In this document: in pieces, positions 28,661-36,264 of the stretch
How the letters are laid out: every line of letters begins with the position of its first letter
Numbering within the stretch: position 1 is the first letter of the stretch
Source: Eudoraea chungangensis
Lineage (GTDB): Bacteria; Bacteroidota; Bacteroidia; Flavobacteriales; Flavobacteriaceae
NCBI RefSeq assembly: GCF_029360665.1
Contig: NZ_JARDUB010000001.1
Location: forward strand, 310,001 to 374,000
Direction: 5' to 3'
DNA length: 64,000 nucleotides
Program-made: the position numbers and the translations under genes
The notes under the pieces: model-generated
The model's database searches: none
Seen by the model: only the letters and a program-made list of their open reading frames with translations
What the model was told of the DNA's origin: nothing

Positions 28661-28670
28661 AAATATAGCC

Positions 28671-29222
28671 ATGAAAAATTTTATGAGAATAGTATTTGTT
28701 TTGTTATTATCCATGGGAATAGGACATTCCCAAGTATTAATTGGCTCCAATAAATCGCCTACGGCCGACTTTAAGAGTTATAAGACTTTTAAAGTTTTTG
28801 GCTTAGATATTAATAATGTTCCAGAGTTTGAGCCCAAAAAGGAAAGTTTAAACTTCCTTGTAGAAGAGATAAATAAACAAATGATTGCAAGAGGGTATGA
28901 AAAAGTATCCGACAATCCCGATCTTATTTTAAATATCGGAATAGTTATTACTCAGGAGGAAAAAACTGCAGAAACCTCCTTTAGAGACTCTCCGCGATAT
29001 ATGGGGCAGCGAACTTATCATTGGCAATCTGAAAAATATTTAGTACAAGTCTACAAAGCAGGCACCGTTACCTTAGATGTGGTAGATAATGCCCTAAATG
29101 AAATGATTTGGCAGTCCAGAACCAAAAGCATGATTAAAGAAGGGCCTCAACAGAGCTACGACAATATTACTAAAACCGTAAAAAAGCTTTTAAAAAAGTA
29201 TCCCGTTAAAATCAAAAAATAG
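28671..29222 (+). CDS. DUF4136-like exported protein
   Basis: The ATG at 28671 (MKNFMRIVFVLLLSMGIGHSQ) gives a normal signal peptide and 183 residues; a longer reading would overlap the previous gene and place 21 odd residues before the leader. The pattern is DUF4136-like: ADFKSYKTFKVFG near the start, LVEEINKQMIARGYEKVSDNPDLILNIGI in the middle, and DVVDNALNEMIWQSRTKSMIKEG followed by an ITKTVKKLLKKYP helix. DUF4136 proteins are envelope proteins of unknown function. Unlike many members, this one has no clear lipobox cysteine. Confidence 0.75.
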   Translation: MKNFMRIVFVLLLSMGIGHSQVLIGSNKSPTADFKSYKTFKVFGLDINNVPEFEPKKESLNFLVEEINKQMIARGYEKVSDNPDLILNIGIVITQEEKTAETSFRDSPRYMGQRTYHWQSEKYLVQVYKAGTVTLDVVDNALNEMIWQSRTKSMIKEGPQQSYDNITKTVKKLLKKYPVKIKK

Positions 29223-29258
29223 CCCAATTTAGAATAAGGGTTATCACGATTTATACCC

Positions 29259-30185
29259 ATGAAACAACTAAGTCTATATAAGAATTCATTATTCCTCTTT
29301 TTAGGATTTTTTTGTGTAACCCAGACCTTTTCACAAGACGTAGAACCAAGGAGATGGGCCTCTATGCCCTTAGGTTTAAATGCAATTGGAGTGGGTTATG
29401 CCTACACCTCAGGAGATGTATTTTTTGATCCATTACTAGGTGCGGAAGACGTAACATACAAAGGAAATAGTTTTGTTGCCTCATACGTCAGACCCTTTAA
29501 ACTATGGAACAAGCTAGCTAGAGTAGATGTTTTGGTCCCCTTTTCATCCTCAAAGTGGCAAGGGCTGTTAAGTGGAGAGCCCACCTCGGTTCAAAGAACT
29601 GGTTTTGCCGATCCAAGAATTCGCTTTTCTCTTAATTTATCTGGTCCTCCTCCTGTTGGACCTAAAGAACTTCAGGAGTATAGACTTAATAATCCAGTTT
29701 TTACAACCTTTGGCGTATCTATGGCCATTACCTTTCCTTTTGGGGAATACTTTAACGATAAACTCATTAATCTTGGAGCAAATAGATTTATAATTAGACC
29801 ACAGGCCGGATTAGTACATTATTGGGGAGCATGGTCTTTTGAATTAACCGGATCTGTTTTATTCTTTACAAATAACAACGACTTTTTTAATAATCAGGTT
29901 CAGAAAAAAGATCCAATGTTTGCCTTTCAGACCCATCTAATTAGACAATTTGGAAAAAAATACTGGGCCTCTGTAAGTGCAGGATATAACCAAGGTGCAT
30001 CTTCTGTAGTTAACCAACAATTCAATGATGATCAACGTGCGAACTTTGTAACAGCTCTTTCAATAGGTAGAAGTTTCGCAGGAAACCAAGGAATAAAGCT
30101 AGCCTATATCTTTTCAGACACACAACGGGATGTTGGTTCTACCACAAACACCCTTCTGCTAACCTGGTCTATCTTATTCAAGTAG
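29259..30185 (+). CDS. phenol_MetA_deg-type outer-membrane transporter
   Basis: A 308-residue exported beta-barrel protein. After a signal peptide (ending TFSQ) come the family-like segments PRRWASMPLGLNAIGVGYAYTSGDVFFDPLL, a strand run with DVLVPFSSSKWQG, and FADPRIRFSLNLSG, as in the MetA-pathway/phenol-degradation transporter family. Many such genes have no link to phenol. It is the last plus-strand gene of this block and converges with the next barrel gene four bases apart. Substrate is unknown. Confidence 0.7.
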   Translation: MKQLSLYKNSLFLFLGFFCVTQTFSQDVEPRRWASMPLGLNAIGVGYAYTSGDVFFDPLLGAEDVTYKGNSFVASYVRPFKLWNKLARVDVLVPFSSSKWQGLLSGEPTSVQRTGFADPRIRFSLNLSGPPPVGPKELQEYRLNNPVFTTFGVSMAITFPFGEYFNDKLINLGANRFIIRPQAGLVHYWGAWSFELTGSVLFFTNNNDFFNNQVQKKDPMFAFQTHLIRQFGKKYWASVSAGYNQGASSVVNQQFNDDQRANFVTALSIGRSFAGNQGIKLAYIFSDTQRDVGSTTNTLLLTWSILFK

Positions 30186-30189
30186 ACGC

Positions 30190-30831
30190 TTAACCCCCGA
30201 GTGTAAATACTAGACCCCCGGAAACTGCTCCCATAACCGTAGTACCTCCCGAGTAAAATGCACCTCCGTAACCGTAATAATATCCTCCCCAAGAAACAGG
30301 AAACATTAAATCTGCTTGCAATTTAATACCGACCACATCACTTACATTAAATATAACCCCCCCTTTAATTAGAAAAGAAAACTCAGTAGAGGAATTCAAA
30401 GATCTATCGACAATATCGAAATTTTCATTTTTAGGAGTAAAGATCGTGACTCCCGCACTTAATCCTAAAAATGGCGTAATATCTCCGCCAGTATCAAAAT
30501 AGCGATTAGTCCCGAGATGAATCCAATCCATGGCTAAGTCTGATAAACGTTCTTCTGAAGGACTAATAAAAAAGTCCCTAACCAATAAATCAGAGTTCAT
30601 TTTCATATAAGTTAGCTCTAGCATAGTCTCACTCGCTAATTCAAATCCAACAATGCCTCTAAAAAATCCTCCATCAGTAGCTTTGACGTAGTTAGAGGAA
30701 CCATAATTTAACTTCGTGCCCATTTGGTATCCATAATCCAGGGAAATATCAACACGCTGGGCTTCTGCCTTATATACTAATGCAAAAAGAAAAATTAATC
30801 CTAAAGCCTTAAACTTTTTAATAGAACTCAT
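30190..30831 (-). CDS. predicted outer-membrane beta-barrel protein
   Basis: The ATG at 30831 (MSSIKKFKALGLIFLFALVYKAEAQ) gives a standard signal peptide and 213 residues; an in-frame TTG upstream adds only seven residues. The body is made of barrel-type strands (VDISLDYGYQMGTKLNYG, GFELASETMLELTYMKM, FLGLSAGVTIFTP, SFLIKGGVIFNVSDVVGIKLQADLMFPV). Near the end is a Tyr/Gly-rich stretch, WGGYYYGYGGAFYSGG. It converges with the preceding transporter gene. Function unknown. Confidence 0.65.
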   Translation of the reverse strand: MSSIKKFKALGLIFLFALVYKAEAQRVDISLDYGYQMGTKLNYGSSNYVKATDGGFFRGIVGFELASETMLELTYMKMNSDLLVRDFFISPSEERLSDLAMDWIHLGTNRYFDTGGDITPFLGLSAGVTIFTPKNENFDIVDRSLNSSTEFSFLIKGGVIFNVSDVVGIKLQADLMFPVSWGGYYYGYGGAFYSGGTTVMGAVSGGLVFTLGG

Positions 30832-30885
30832 ATGTAAATGTTTTTTTGGCAAGATAGAACAATATGAACAATTAAAGGCAAATCC

Positions 30886-32592
30886 CTATCTCCTATATAT
30901 AGTTTTACCCTCCTTTATCGTCTGTAGAACTATAATATTTTTAATATTATCAATTGGAACTTTTAAAGGGTTCTCATCAAGTAGAACCATATCCGCTAAT
31001 TTGCCTACCTCCAACGTTCCTTTTCTATCTTCCTCAAAATGCTGGTATGCCGACCAATCTGTAATGGCCTTCAGAGCCTTGTATGGTTTAAGCCTCTCCG
31101 TATTACCAATAATATCCCCTGAGCGAGAAGTTCTGTTGGAAGCAGTCCAAACAACACGCATTAAATTCGGGAGAGCCACTGGAGCGTCTGTGTGAATTGT
31201 AATTCTTAAGCCCTTTTTTAAGGCCGTTCTTGTTGGACTAATTTTATTTCCCAAACTATCCCCAATAATCTCCTTATGCCAGTCTCCCCAGTAAAAAGTA
31301 TGAAGTGGAAATAGGGATGCGATAATATCAAGCTTTTTTAGGGAATCTAACTGATCTTCTCGTACATACTGCCCATGAATTAAAACATTTCTACGATCAT
31401 TATTTCCATATTTATTCACACTTGGCTTTATTGTTCTTATCATTTGATCTATCGCCGCATCCCCGTTAGCATGTGTTAGTATCTGCCAATTGTTTTTTAA
31501 GGCTTTATCATAAATGTCCATTACATCCTCGTCCTTAGGAATTGCAGGATATCCGCTATAATCCTCGGATGCTCCATCGGGAGGAATAAGATATGGTTGT
31601 GTGCGCCAAGCTGTTCGTCCCTGAGGAGAACCGTCTAAAGTAAGTTTAGCCCCTCCGATTCTATAGTGGTTTATATAATCTTTACTATACCATTTTGTGG
31701 ATAAATACTCCTCCATCAGGGTATAATCTACATAACTAATAACATCTAGTTTTAAATTACCATTTTCAGCTTCTTTCACCAATGCCAAATGATTTTGCAT
31801 TGCACGCCCTTCCTGAGCAGTGGTATAGCCATAAGATAGTGCCATCTCTTGTCCTGCTTCCATAAAACGTCTCATCCCCTCTTCCGTGTTAGGGCTAATA
31901 ACGCTTATCATATGAGGAATTGCGGCCAATTCCTCTAAAACACCATTAGGCTCATTAGATCCGGGTATTCTTCGAATAATACCGCCTTCAGGATCCGGGG
32001 TATTTTCGGTAATATTTAGTATTTGCAAGCCTTTAGAATTTACGGATGCGAAATGCCCTGAGATGTGAATAATAAAAACAGGAACTTCTGTAGAAACCTT
32101 GTCTAAATCTTCTTTGGTAGGAAACCTTTTTTCTTCTAATACAGAATCATCGAAACCCATACCAAAGACCCAGCCTGTTAGACTTAAGTTCTCTGGAGTA
32201 TTCCACGATTTTAATATTTCTATTAATGTAGAAATATTTGCTGCTCCGGCATCTGGCGGTGGTAAAATTTGTGCCCCGATAGCCTGAGCGGAAAAAGCAG
32301 CGTAATGGGCGTGCCCGTCAATAAATCCCGGCAATAGTGTACCTCCTTTCAAATCAATTTCTTCATACTTGTTCCCATATAAATTTACCGCTTCATCTAA
32401 GGATCCCAGAAACGCGATTTTACCATCTTCCACTACGAGTGTTTCTTCATAGGTCGGCACATCTCCTTCCATAGTAAGTATATCGCCTCCATAATACAAT
32501 TGTCTATCAAATTTGTCTTTGTCCTCTTTATTCTTGCAAGAGTAAAAAGAAGAAACTAACAACAAGGAAAAAAAAGTGAATAGTATTTTCAT
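30886..32592 (-). CDS. exported amidohydrolase (YtcJ-like, amidohydrolase_3)
   Basis: A 568-residue lipoprotein (SFYSC, Cys19) with an amidohydrolase TIM barrel. The metal-binding motif is HAH (His94, His96 in PGFIDGHAHYAAF). Other family marks are the ILTHANGDAAIDQMIRTI segment, TIHTDAPVALPNLMRVVW, and the C-terminal sandwich return GTLEVGKLADMVLLDENPL. It would hydrolyse amide or ester-like substrates in the periplasm or at the surface; the substrate is unknown. It stands alone between a minus-strand barrel gene and a divergent DUF481 gene. Confidence 0.88.
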   Translation of the reverse strand: MKILFTFFSLLLVSSFYSCKNKEDKDKFDRQLYYGGDILTMEGDVPTYEETLVVEDGKIAFLGSLDEAVNLYGNKYEEIDLKGGTLLPGFIDGHAHYAAFSAQAIGAQILPPPDAGAANISTLIEILKSWNTPENLSLTGWVFGMGFDDSVLEEKRFPTKEDLDKVSTEVPVFIIHISGHFASVNSKGLQILNITENTPDPEGGIIRRIPGSNEPNGVLEELAAIPHMISVISPNTEEGMRRFMEAGQEMALSYGYTTAQEGRAMQNHLALVKEAENGNLKLDVISYVDYTLMEEYLSTKWYSKDYINHYRIGGAKLTLDGSPQGRTAWRTQPYLIPPDGASEDYSGYPAIPKDEDVMDIYDKALKNNWQILTHANGDAAIDQMIRTIKPSVNKYGNNDRRNVLIHGQYVREDQLDSLKKLDIIASLFPLHTFYWGDWHKEIIGDSLGNKISPTRTALKKGLRITIHTDAPVALPNLMRVVWTASNRTSRSGDIIGNTERLKPYKALKAITDWSAYQHFEEDRKGTLEVGKLADMVLLDENPLKVPIDNIKNIIVLQTIKEGKTIYRR

Positions 32593-32734
32593 AGATTATA
32601 AGAATAAGAAAGTGAGAACGGCGAAAATTTTAGGTGCTAAGTACTTTAAATTGTGCACAACTCAAATTTAATAATTCTTTTTCGTTTCTTTATCTTGTAA
32701 GCCTTGTTTGTCCATTAAATCTAGGGAAACATCC

Positions 32735-33748
32735 ATGCACAAATTTTTACCACTGTTTCTGTTTCTTATATGTTCTTTGGCCTTTGGGCAAAGAGACACG
32801 CTGGTTTTTAGAAATAAAGACATTGCAGTTGGGGAAATTAAAAGTCTAAACAACGGAGTCCTTATTTTAAAAACGATGTATAGCGACCAAGACTTTAAAA
32901 TAGAATTTAATAAGGTAGACGAGCTAATTATTCAGAGAAAATCCCTTATACTTCTTACCAGAGGAAGAAGACGTTACGGCAATATACGCACCTATGAGCC
33001 AAAAAAGGTCAGGATTACCCTAACTAATGGGGAAGTGGAAGAGTACCGCTTAAGTGAGGTTGTTGCCTTACAGGAAGTCACAGATAGGTTTTGGGGTAGG
33101 TTTAAAGGAAATATAGACGCAGGTTTTACCCTAGCCAAAGCTAATAATAATACCCAGCTTACTGTCTCTGGCGCACTATCGTACAACGATAATAATTGGA
33201 TAAGTAATTTCTCTATAGAATTATTAAATTCTTCCCAAACCAATACCGACCGGATTCAAAGAAACAATCTACAATTAGAACTCTTACGCCTCCTAGGAAG
33301 AAGTTGGTATGTCTATGGCGACCTTGCCTATCTATCCAATACGGAACAGGCCCTAAAAAACAGATATACACCCGGTGTGGGTGTTGGAAACCTAGTAATT
33401 AATACCCGCAAGTTAAATTTGGGAGTTTTGGGTGGTTTTACCTTTAATACAGAAGAATTTACAGACGATTCTCCAAGTAGAAATTCTGTTGAATTACTCT
33501 TGGGATCTACTTTTAATATGTTTGATTTTAAAGACTTTAGCTTAAAGACGAATATTAACTTTTTCCCCAGCTTATCTGAAAGAGGACGACTTAGGAGTGA
33601 TTTCGATTTTAACTTAAAGTATGATCTTCCATTAGATTTCTATATTAAGCTTGGGTTTAGTTTTAACTATGATAACCAGTCTGCACAAACAGGTAGTGAT
33701 TTTGATTATAATTTTACGAGCGGGTTTGGCTGGAAATTTAATAAATAG
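32735..33748 (+). CDS. DUF481-like outer-membrane protein
   Basis: The ATG at 32735 (MHKFLPLFLFLICSLAFGQ) gives a typical signal peptide; the longer TTG reading adds nine residues ahead of it. The 337-residue protein has an N-terminal small-domain section (DTLVFRNKDIAVGEIKSLNNGVLILKT...) followed by a DUF481-like barrel: GNIDAGFTLAKANNNTQLTVSGALSY, NNLQLELLRLLGRSWYVYGDLAYLSN. It ends with alternating strands and a Lys (FTSGFGWKFNK). DUF481 proteins are salt- or stress-linked barrels in some bacteria; the role here is unknown. It converges with the potassium channel gene four bases away. Confidence 0.75.
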   Translation: MHKFLPLFLFLICSLAFGQRDTLVFRNKDIAVGEIKSLNNGVLILKTMYSDQDFKIEFNKVDELIIQRKSLILLTRGRRRYGNIRTYEPKKVRITLTNGEVEEYRLSEVVALQEVTDRFWGRFKGNIDAGFTLAKANNNTQLTVSGALSYNDNNWISNFSIELLNSSQTNTDRIQRNNLQLELLRLLGRSWYVYGDLAYLSNTEQALKNRYTPGVGVGNLVINTRKLNLGVLGGFTFNTEEFTDDSPSRNSVELLLGSTFNMFDFKDFSLKTNINFFPSLSERGRLRSDFDFNLKYDLPLDFYIKLGFSFNYDNQSAQTGSDFDYNFTSGFGWKFNK

Positions 33749-33752
33749 ACTT

Positions 33753-34424
33753 CTATTCTGCCCTGTTTCGGATATACTTTTCTATTACCACCGCAGTTAC
33801 GATCACTAAATAAAACTGTCCCAATAAACCAATTAAAACAGTCGCATTTCTGGCCAACCTAGAAACAGGTAAAATTTCACCATAACCTATTGTAAGCAGA
33901 GTTATATAACTAAAATAGGTTAAATCGTCTCGTTTATTGGCAAAGGTATGATCTGGTTCAGACAAACCTGCAAAAGAACCAGGTTCCATTAATTCAATGG
34001 TCATTAAGATAAAAAACCCAACAAGACCCAGACAAATATAACCACTCATAAGCCCTGTCATTACAGACCTATTGACACTTTTGGTATGCCAGACCTGATG
34101 AATAATATCTGAGGTCACCAAACAGTAAAAAGAAAACATTGTGGCAAATTCATAATAAGTGTAGGACCCAACTTCGTTCTGATCTATTGCAGATATTACA
34201 AATAAAATAATACTGGTAAATAGGATAAAAAAATAGAGGTAACGTGAACGCTTTTTCTTTGAAATTAAAAGTAGACCGGCAATTATATTGGTAACAAAAA
34301 AAATGGAATTCAAATAATTATCATACCAATTATTAGGAACAAATAAGGTGCCAAAAAGAATAAACAACAGGCTAATTAGAAACAGATCAAACCGATACGG
34401 ATATAAATAATTAATTATTCTCAT
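33753..34424 (-). CDS. potassium channel, six-helix with TIGYGE filter, no RCK domain
   Basis: A 223-residue inner-membrane protein with about six hydrophobic helices: four short ones in the first half, then two pore helices flanking the selectivity filter TIGYGE (178-183), a match to the TxGYG potassium filter. The protein ends eleven or so residues after the last helix, so there is no RCK or cyclic-nucleotide-binding domain. Gating partners are not encoded beside it. The first four helices lack an arginine-rich S4, so it is probably not voltage-sensing. Confidence 0.85.
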   Translation of the reverse strand: MRIINYLYPYRFDLFLISLLFILFGTLFVPNNWYDNYLNSIFFVTNIIAGLLLISKKKRSRYLYFFILFTSIILFVISAIDQNEVGSYTYYEFATMFSFYCLVTSDIIHQVWHTKSVNRSVMTGLMSGYICLGLVGFFILMTIELMEPGSFAGLSEPDHTFANKRDDLTYFSYITLLTIGYGEILPVSRLARNATVLIGLLGQFYLVIVTAVVIEKYIRNRAE

Positions 34425-34725
34425 ACTAAAAAAATAAAATTTACAATATCAATAGCTAATTCATTTGAAGGGTTTATGCTTTTCCATAAATATTAACTTG
34501 ATGAAAGCCGTCCCTTAGGGTTGATTATTAAACACTTTTCGCAATCCAATCAAATTCCATGTATATTAACAAGAACATTAGTAATTAATTCGTAATTATC
34601 TCCTAAAGTTCTTTAATATTGCAAGGTTAAGAATAGTTTATTAATTATTCCATAAGAATGGCATTCTTTAATAGTAAATACAAACATAAGGAAGGCCAAA
34701 ACGTATAACAAGTTAAACATATAAG
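34425..34725. other. 301-bp divergent intergenic region
   Basis: It separates the minus-strand potassium channel from the plus-strand lipoprotein gene and should hold promoters for both. It is AT-rich. No perfect TAnnTTTG element, strong hairpin or small ORF was seen. Confidence 0.4.
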
Positions 34726-35388
34726 ATGCAAAAAAGAGTGTATTTAATAGTTTTTGTGGCTACAATTCTAACGAGTAGTTGTACTGGCTACAAGGTTATT
34801 AAAAATTGGAAAGCAGAAAACCCTTCAATGAAGGATAAAAGTATTTTGGTAATTGGAAGAGTTTCAAAAATGGAAATAAGGCAAGCCTATGAAGATGAAA
34901 TTACAAAGAGACTTGTATCTAAGGGAGTTGATGCCGTTTCGAGTTATACTAAATTTCCCAACTTTGACCCAACTCAGAAAGTTTCAGAGGAACAATCTGA
35001 GAAGATAAAGTCTATCATAGAGGAGAACGGTTATAACGGGGTTATACTCACAGCCCTAAAAGATTACCAAGAAAACTCTAGAGAAATGGGACAGGGAGGC
35101 TACCAGGCCGCTGTAGACTATGGTGCAATGTACTATCCTAGTTACTATGGAGGCTTTTATAATTATTATTATAACCCTATGTCTATTTCCTCTGACATTG
35201 TTTATGTAGAAAAATCAGGTTCTACTATTACCTCTAAAACCTATATTCTGGAAACCGTGGTTTATAATTTAGATCTTCCTGAAGACAAGCAATTAGTCGC
35301 CTGGGTTACTGCTTCGATAGAGAATCCCGACAATGCCGTTGGCACTGCTAGTAACTACGCAAGTACCATCCTGAATAGTTTTAAATAA
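34726..35388 (+). CDS. lipoprotein with Tyr/Gly-rich loop, paralogue of the 50-kb lipoprotein
   Basis: A 220-residue lipoprotein (TSSC, Cys19) of unrecognised family. The N-terminal part (GYKVIKNWKAENPSMKDKSILVIGRVSKMEIRQAYEDEITKRLVSKGVDAVSSYTKFP) and NGYNGVILTALKD match the protein at 49972-50655 segment by segment. A Tyr/Gly-rich insertion follows (YYPSYYGGFYNYYYNP), then a shared end: TYILETVVYNLDLPEDKQLVAWVTASIENPDNA. The fold may be an alpha/beta domain akin to the DUF4136 group. It likely sits in the outer membrane facing the periplasm. No partner is certain. Confidence 0.7.
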   Translation: MQKRVYLIVFVATILTSSCTGYKVIKNWKAENPSMKDKSILVIGRVSKMEIRQAYEDEITKRLVSKGVDAVSSYTKFPNFDPTQKVSEEQSEKIKSIIEENGYNGVILTALKDYQENSREMGQGGYQAAVDYGAMYYPSYYGGFYNYYYNPMSISSDIVYVEKSGSTITSKTYILETVVYNLDLPEDKQLVAWVTASIENPDNAVGTASNYASTILNSFK

Positions 35389-35494
35389 AAATATATTTGA
35401 ACTATGGAAATTACAGACCAATAACCACCAGAACAAGGGCTGCGAATATAGATTTCTAAGGCAAGACAAGGCCGTGAATTATTTATTCCCCATC

Positions 35495-35525
35495 TTGTAT
35501 TTACCATTCTTTTTTGTACCTTTTG
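35495..35525 (+). promoter_or_regulatory. promoter-like element of second SYLF gene (TTG-N19-TACCTTTTG)
   Basis: TTG at 35495-35497, a 19-bp spacer and TACCTTTTG at 35517-35525 fit the Bacteroidetes promoter with one extra base in the -7 element. Transcription would begin around 35532, leaving a leader of about 93 bases that contains the hairpin at 35539-35574. Confidence 0.45.
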
Positions 35526-35538
35526 AGACCTTTTTTAA

Positions 35539-35574
35539 GAGGTTAATTATTGAAGCTTTGGGATTAATTACCTC
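35539..35574 (+). promoter_or_regulatory. inverted repeat in the leader of SYLF copy 2
   Basis: GAGGTTAATTA (35539-35549) and TAATTACCTC (35565-35574) pair over ten base pairs with one bulged base and a 15-base loop. It falls between the proposed promoter and the ATG at 35625. It could be a leader structure or a late terminator for the upstream lipoprotein gene. Confidence 0.35.
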
Positions 35575-35624
35575 TTTAATTAGAACACTAAACAAAACAC
35601 TATTTTAATAATTTTAATTTATCT

Positions 35625-36182
35625 ATGATGAACACTATCCATTTTAAGAAAATGTATTTTTTAATGCTCCTAACCTGTGTGGCTTTTTCCTTTACTTCCT
35701 ATGCACAAATAGGAGGTTGGAAACCAGAACTAGAGAAAGACTCTAGGGCGGCCTTGCAGCAAATGATTGATGATGTCCCAAAACTTCAGACCTTTAAAAA
35801 TGAAGCTTATGGCTATGCAGTCTATCCAAAAATAACTAAAGCCGGATTGGTAATAGGCGGTGCTGGCGGTGAAGGAATGGTATTTAAAGGAGGCGCTGCA
35901 ACCGGATCTTCCAAATTAGGGCAAGGCACTTTTGGTCTACAGGCGGGAGGACAGCAGTACAGCGAGGTAATTTTCTTCGAGAACAAAGCGGCCTATGACA
36001 GATTTACCGGAGGAAAATTTAAATTTAGTGGTCAGGCAAGTGCTACCGCCATTACTAAAGGAGCTAGCGCGGATGTTGCCTACCAGGATGGTGTTGCCAT
36101 ATTCACACGAGTAAAGGGTGGATTAATGCTTGAAGCCTCTGTTGGCGGACAGCATTTTTCTTTTACCCCCATTGGTGAGTAA
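35625..36182 (+). CDS. SYLF (YSC84-like) lipid-binding domain protein, copy 2
   Basis: A 185-residue exported paralogue of the protein at 25657-26199. The signal peptide ends near TSYAQ, and the SYLF domain shares the blocks EAYGYAVYPKITKAGLVIGGAGG, LGQGTFGLQAGGQQYSEVIFFEN and YDRFTGGKFKFSGQASATAIT. The double ATG at 35625 and 35628 makes the exact start ambiguous by one residue. A strong terminator lies 27 bp after the stop, and the promoter-like element upstream suggests a one-gene transcript. It converges with the sulfatase-maturase cluster. Confidence 0.88.
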   Translation: MMNTIHFKKMYFLMLLTCVAFSFTSYAQIGGWKPELEKDSRAALQQMIDDVPKLQTFKNEAYGYAVYPKITKAGLVIGGAGGEGMVFKGGAATGSSKLGQGTFGLQAGGQQYSEVIFFENKAAYDRFTGGKFKFSGQASATAITKGASADVAYQDGVAIFTRVKGGLMLEASVGGQHFSFTPIGE

Positions 36183-36209
36183 AAGCCCGTGACAATACTT
36201 ATTTAGAAG

Positions 36210-36252
36210 GTGTTATTTTCATTTCCTGAGGAATTGAGAATAACACTTTTTT
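36210..36252 (+). terminator. terminator of SYLF copy 2
   Basis: GTGTTATTTTC (36210-36220) pairs with GAGAATAACAC (36236-36246) over 11 bp with one G-U pair. The loop itself contains TTCC/GGAA (36223-36226, 36230-36233). Six T follow at 36247-36252. No T-run exists on the minus side, so it serves the plus strand. Confidence 0.8.
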
Positions 36253-36264
36253 CTGCATACAGCT

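Noticed and set aside
28608-28670. Extended start for the DUF4136-like gene overlapping the preceding gene
   Set aside because: The extension precedes a normal signal peptide at 28671 with non-signal residues and overlaps the upstream gene by 50 bp.
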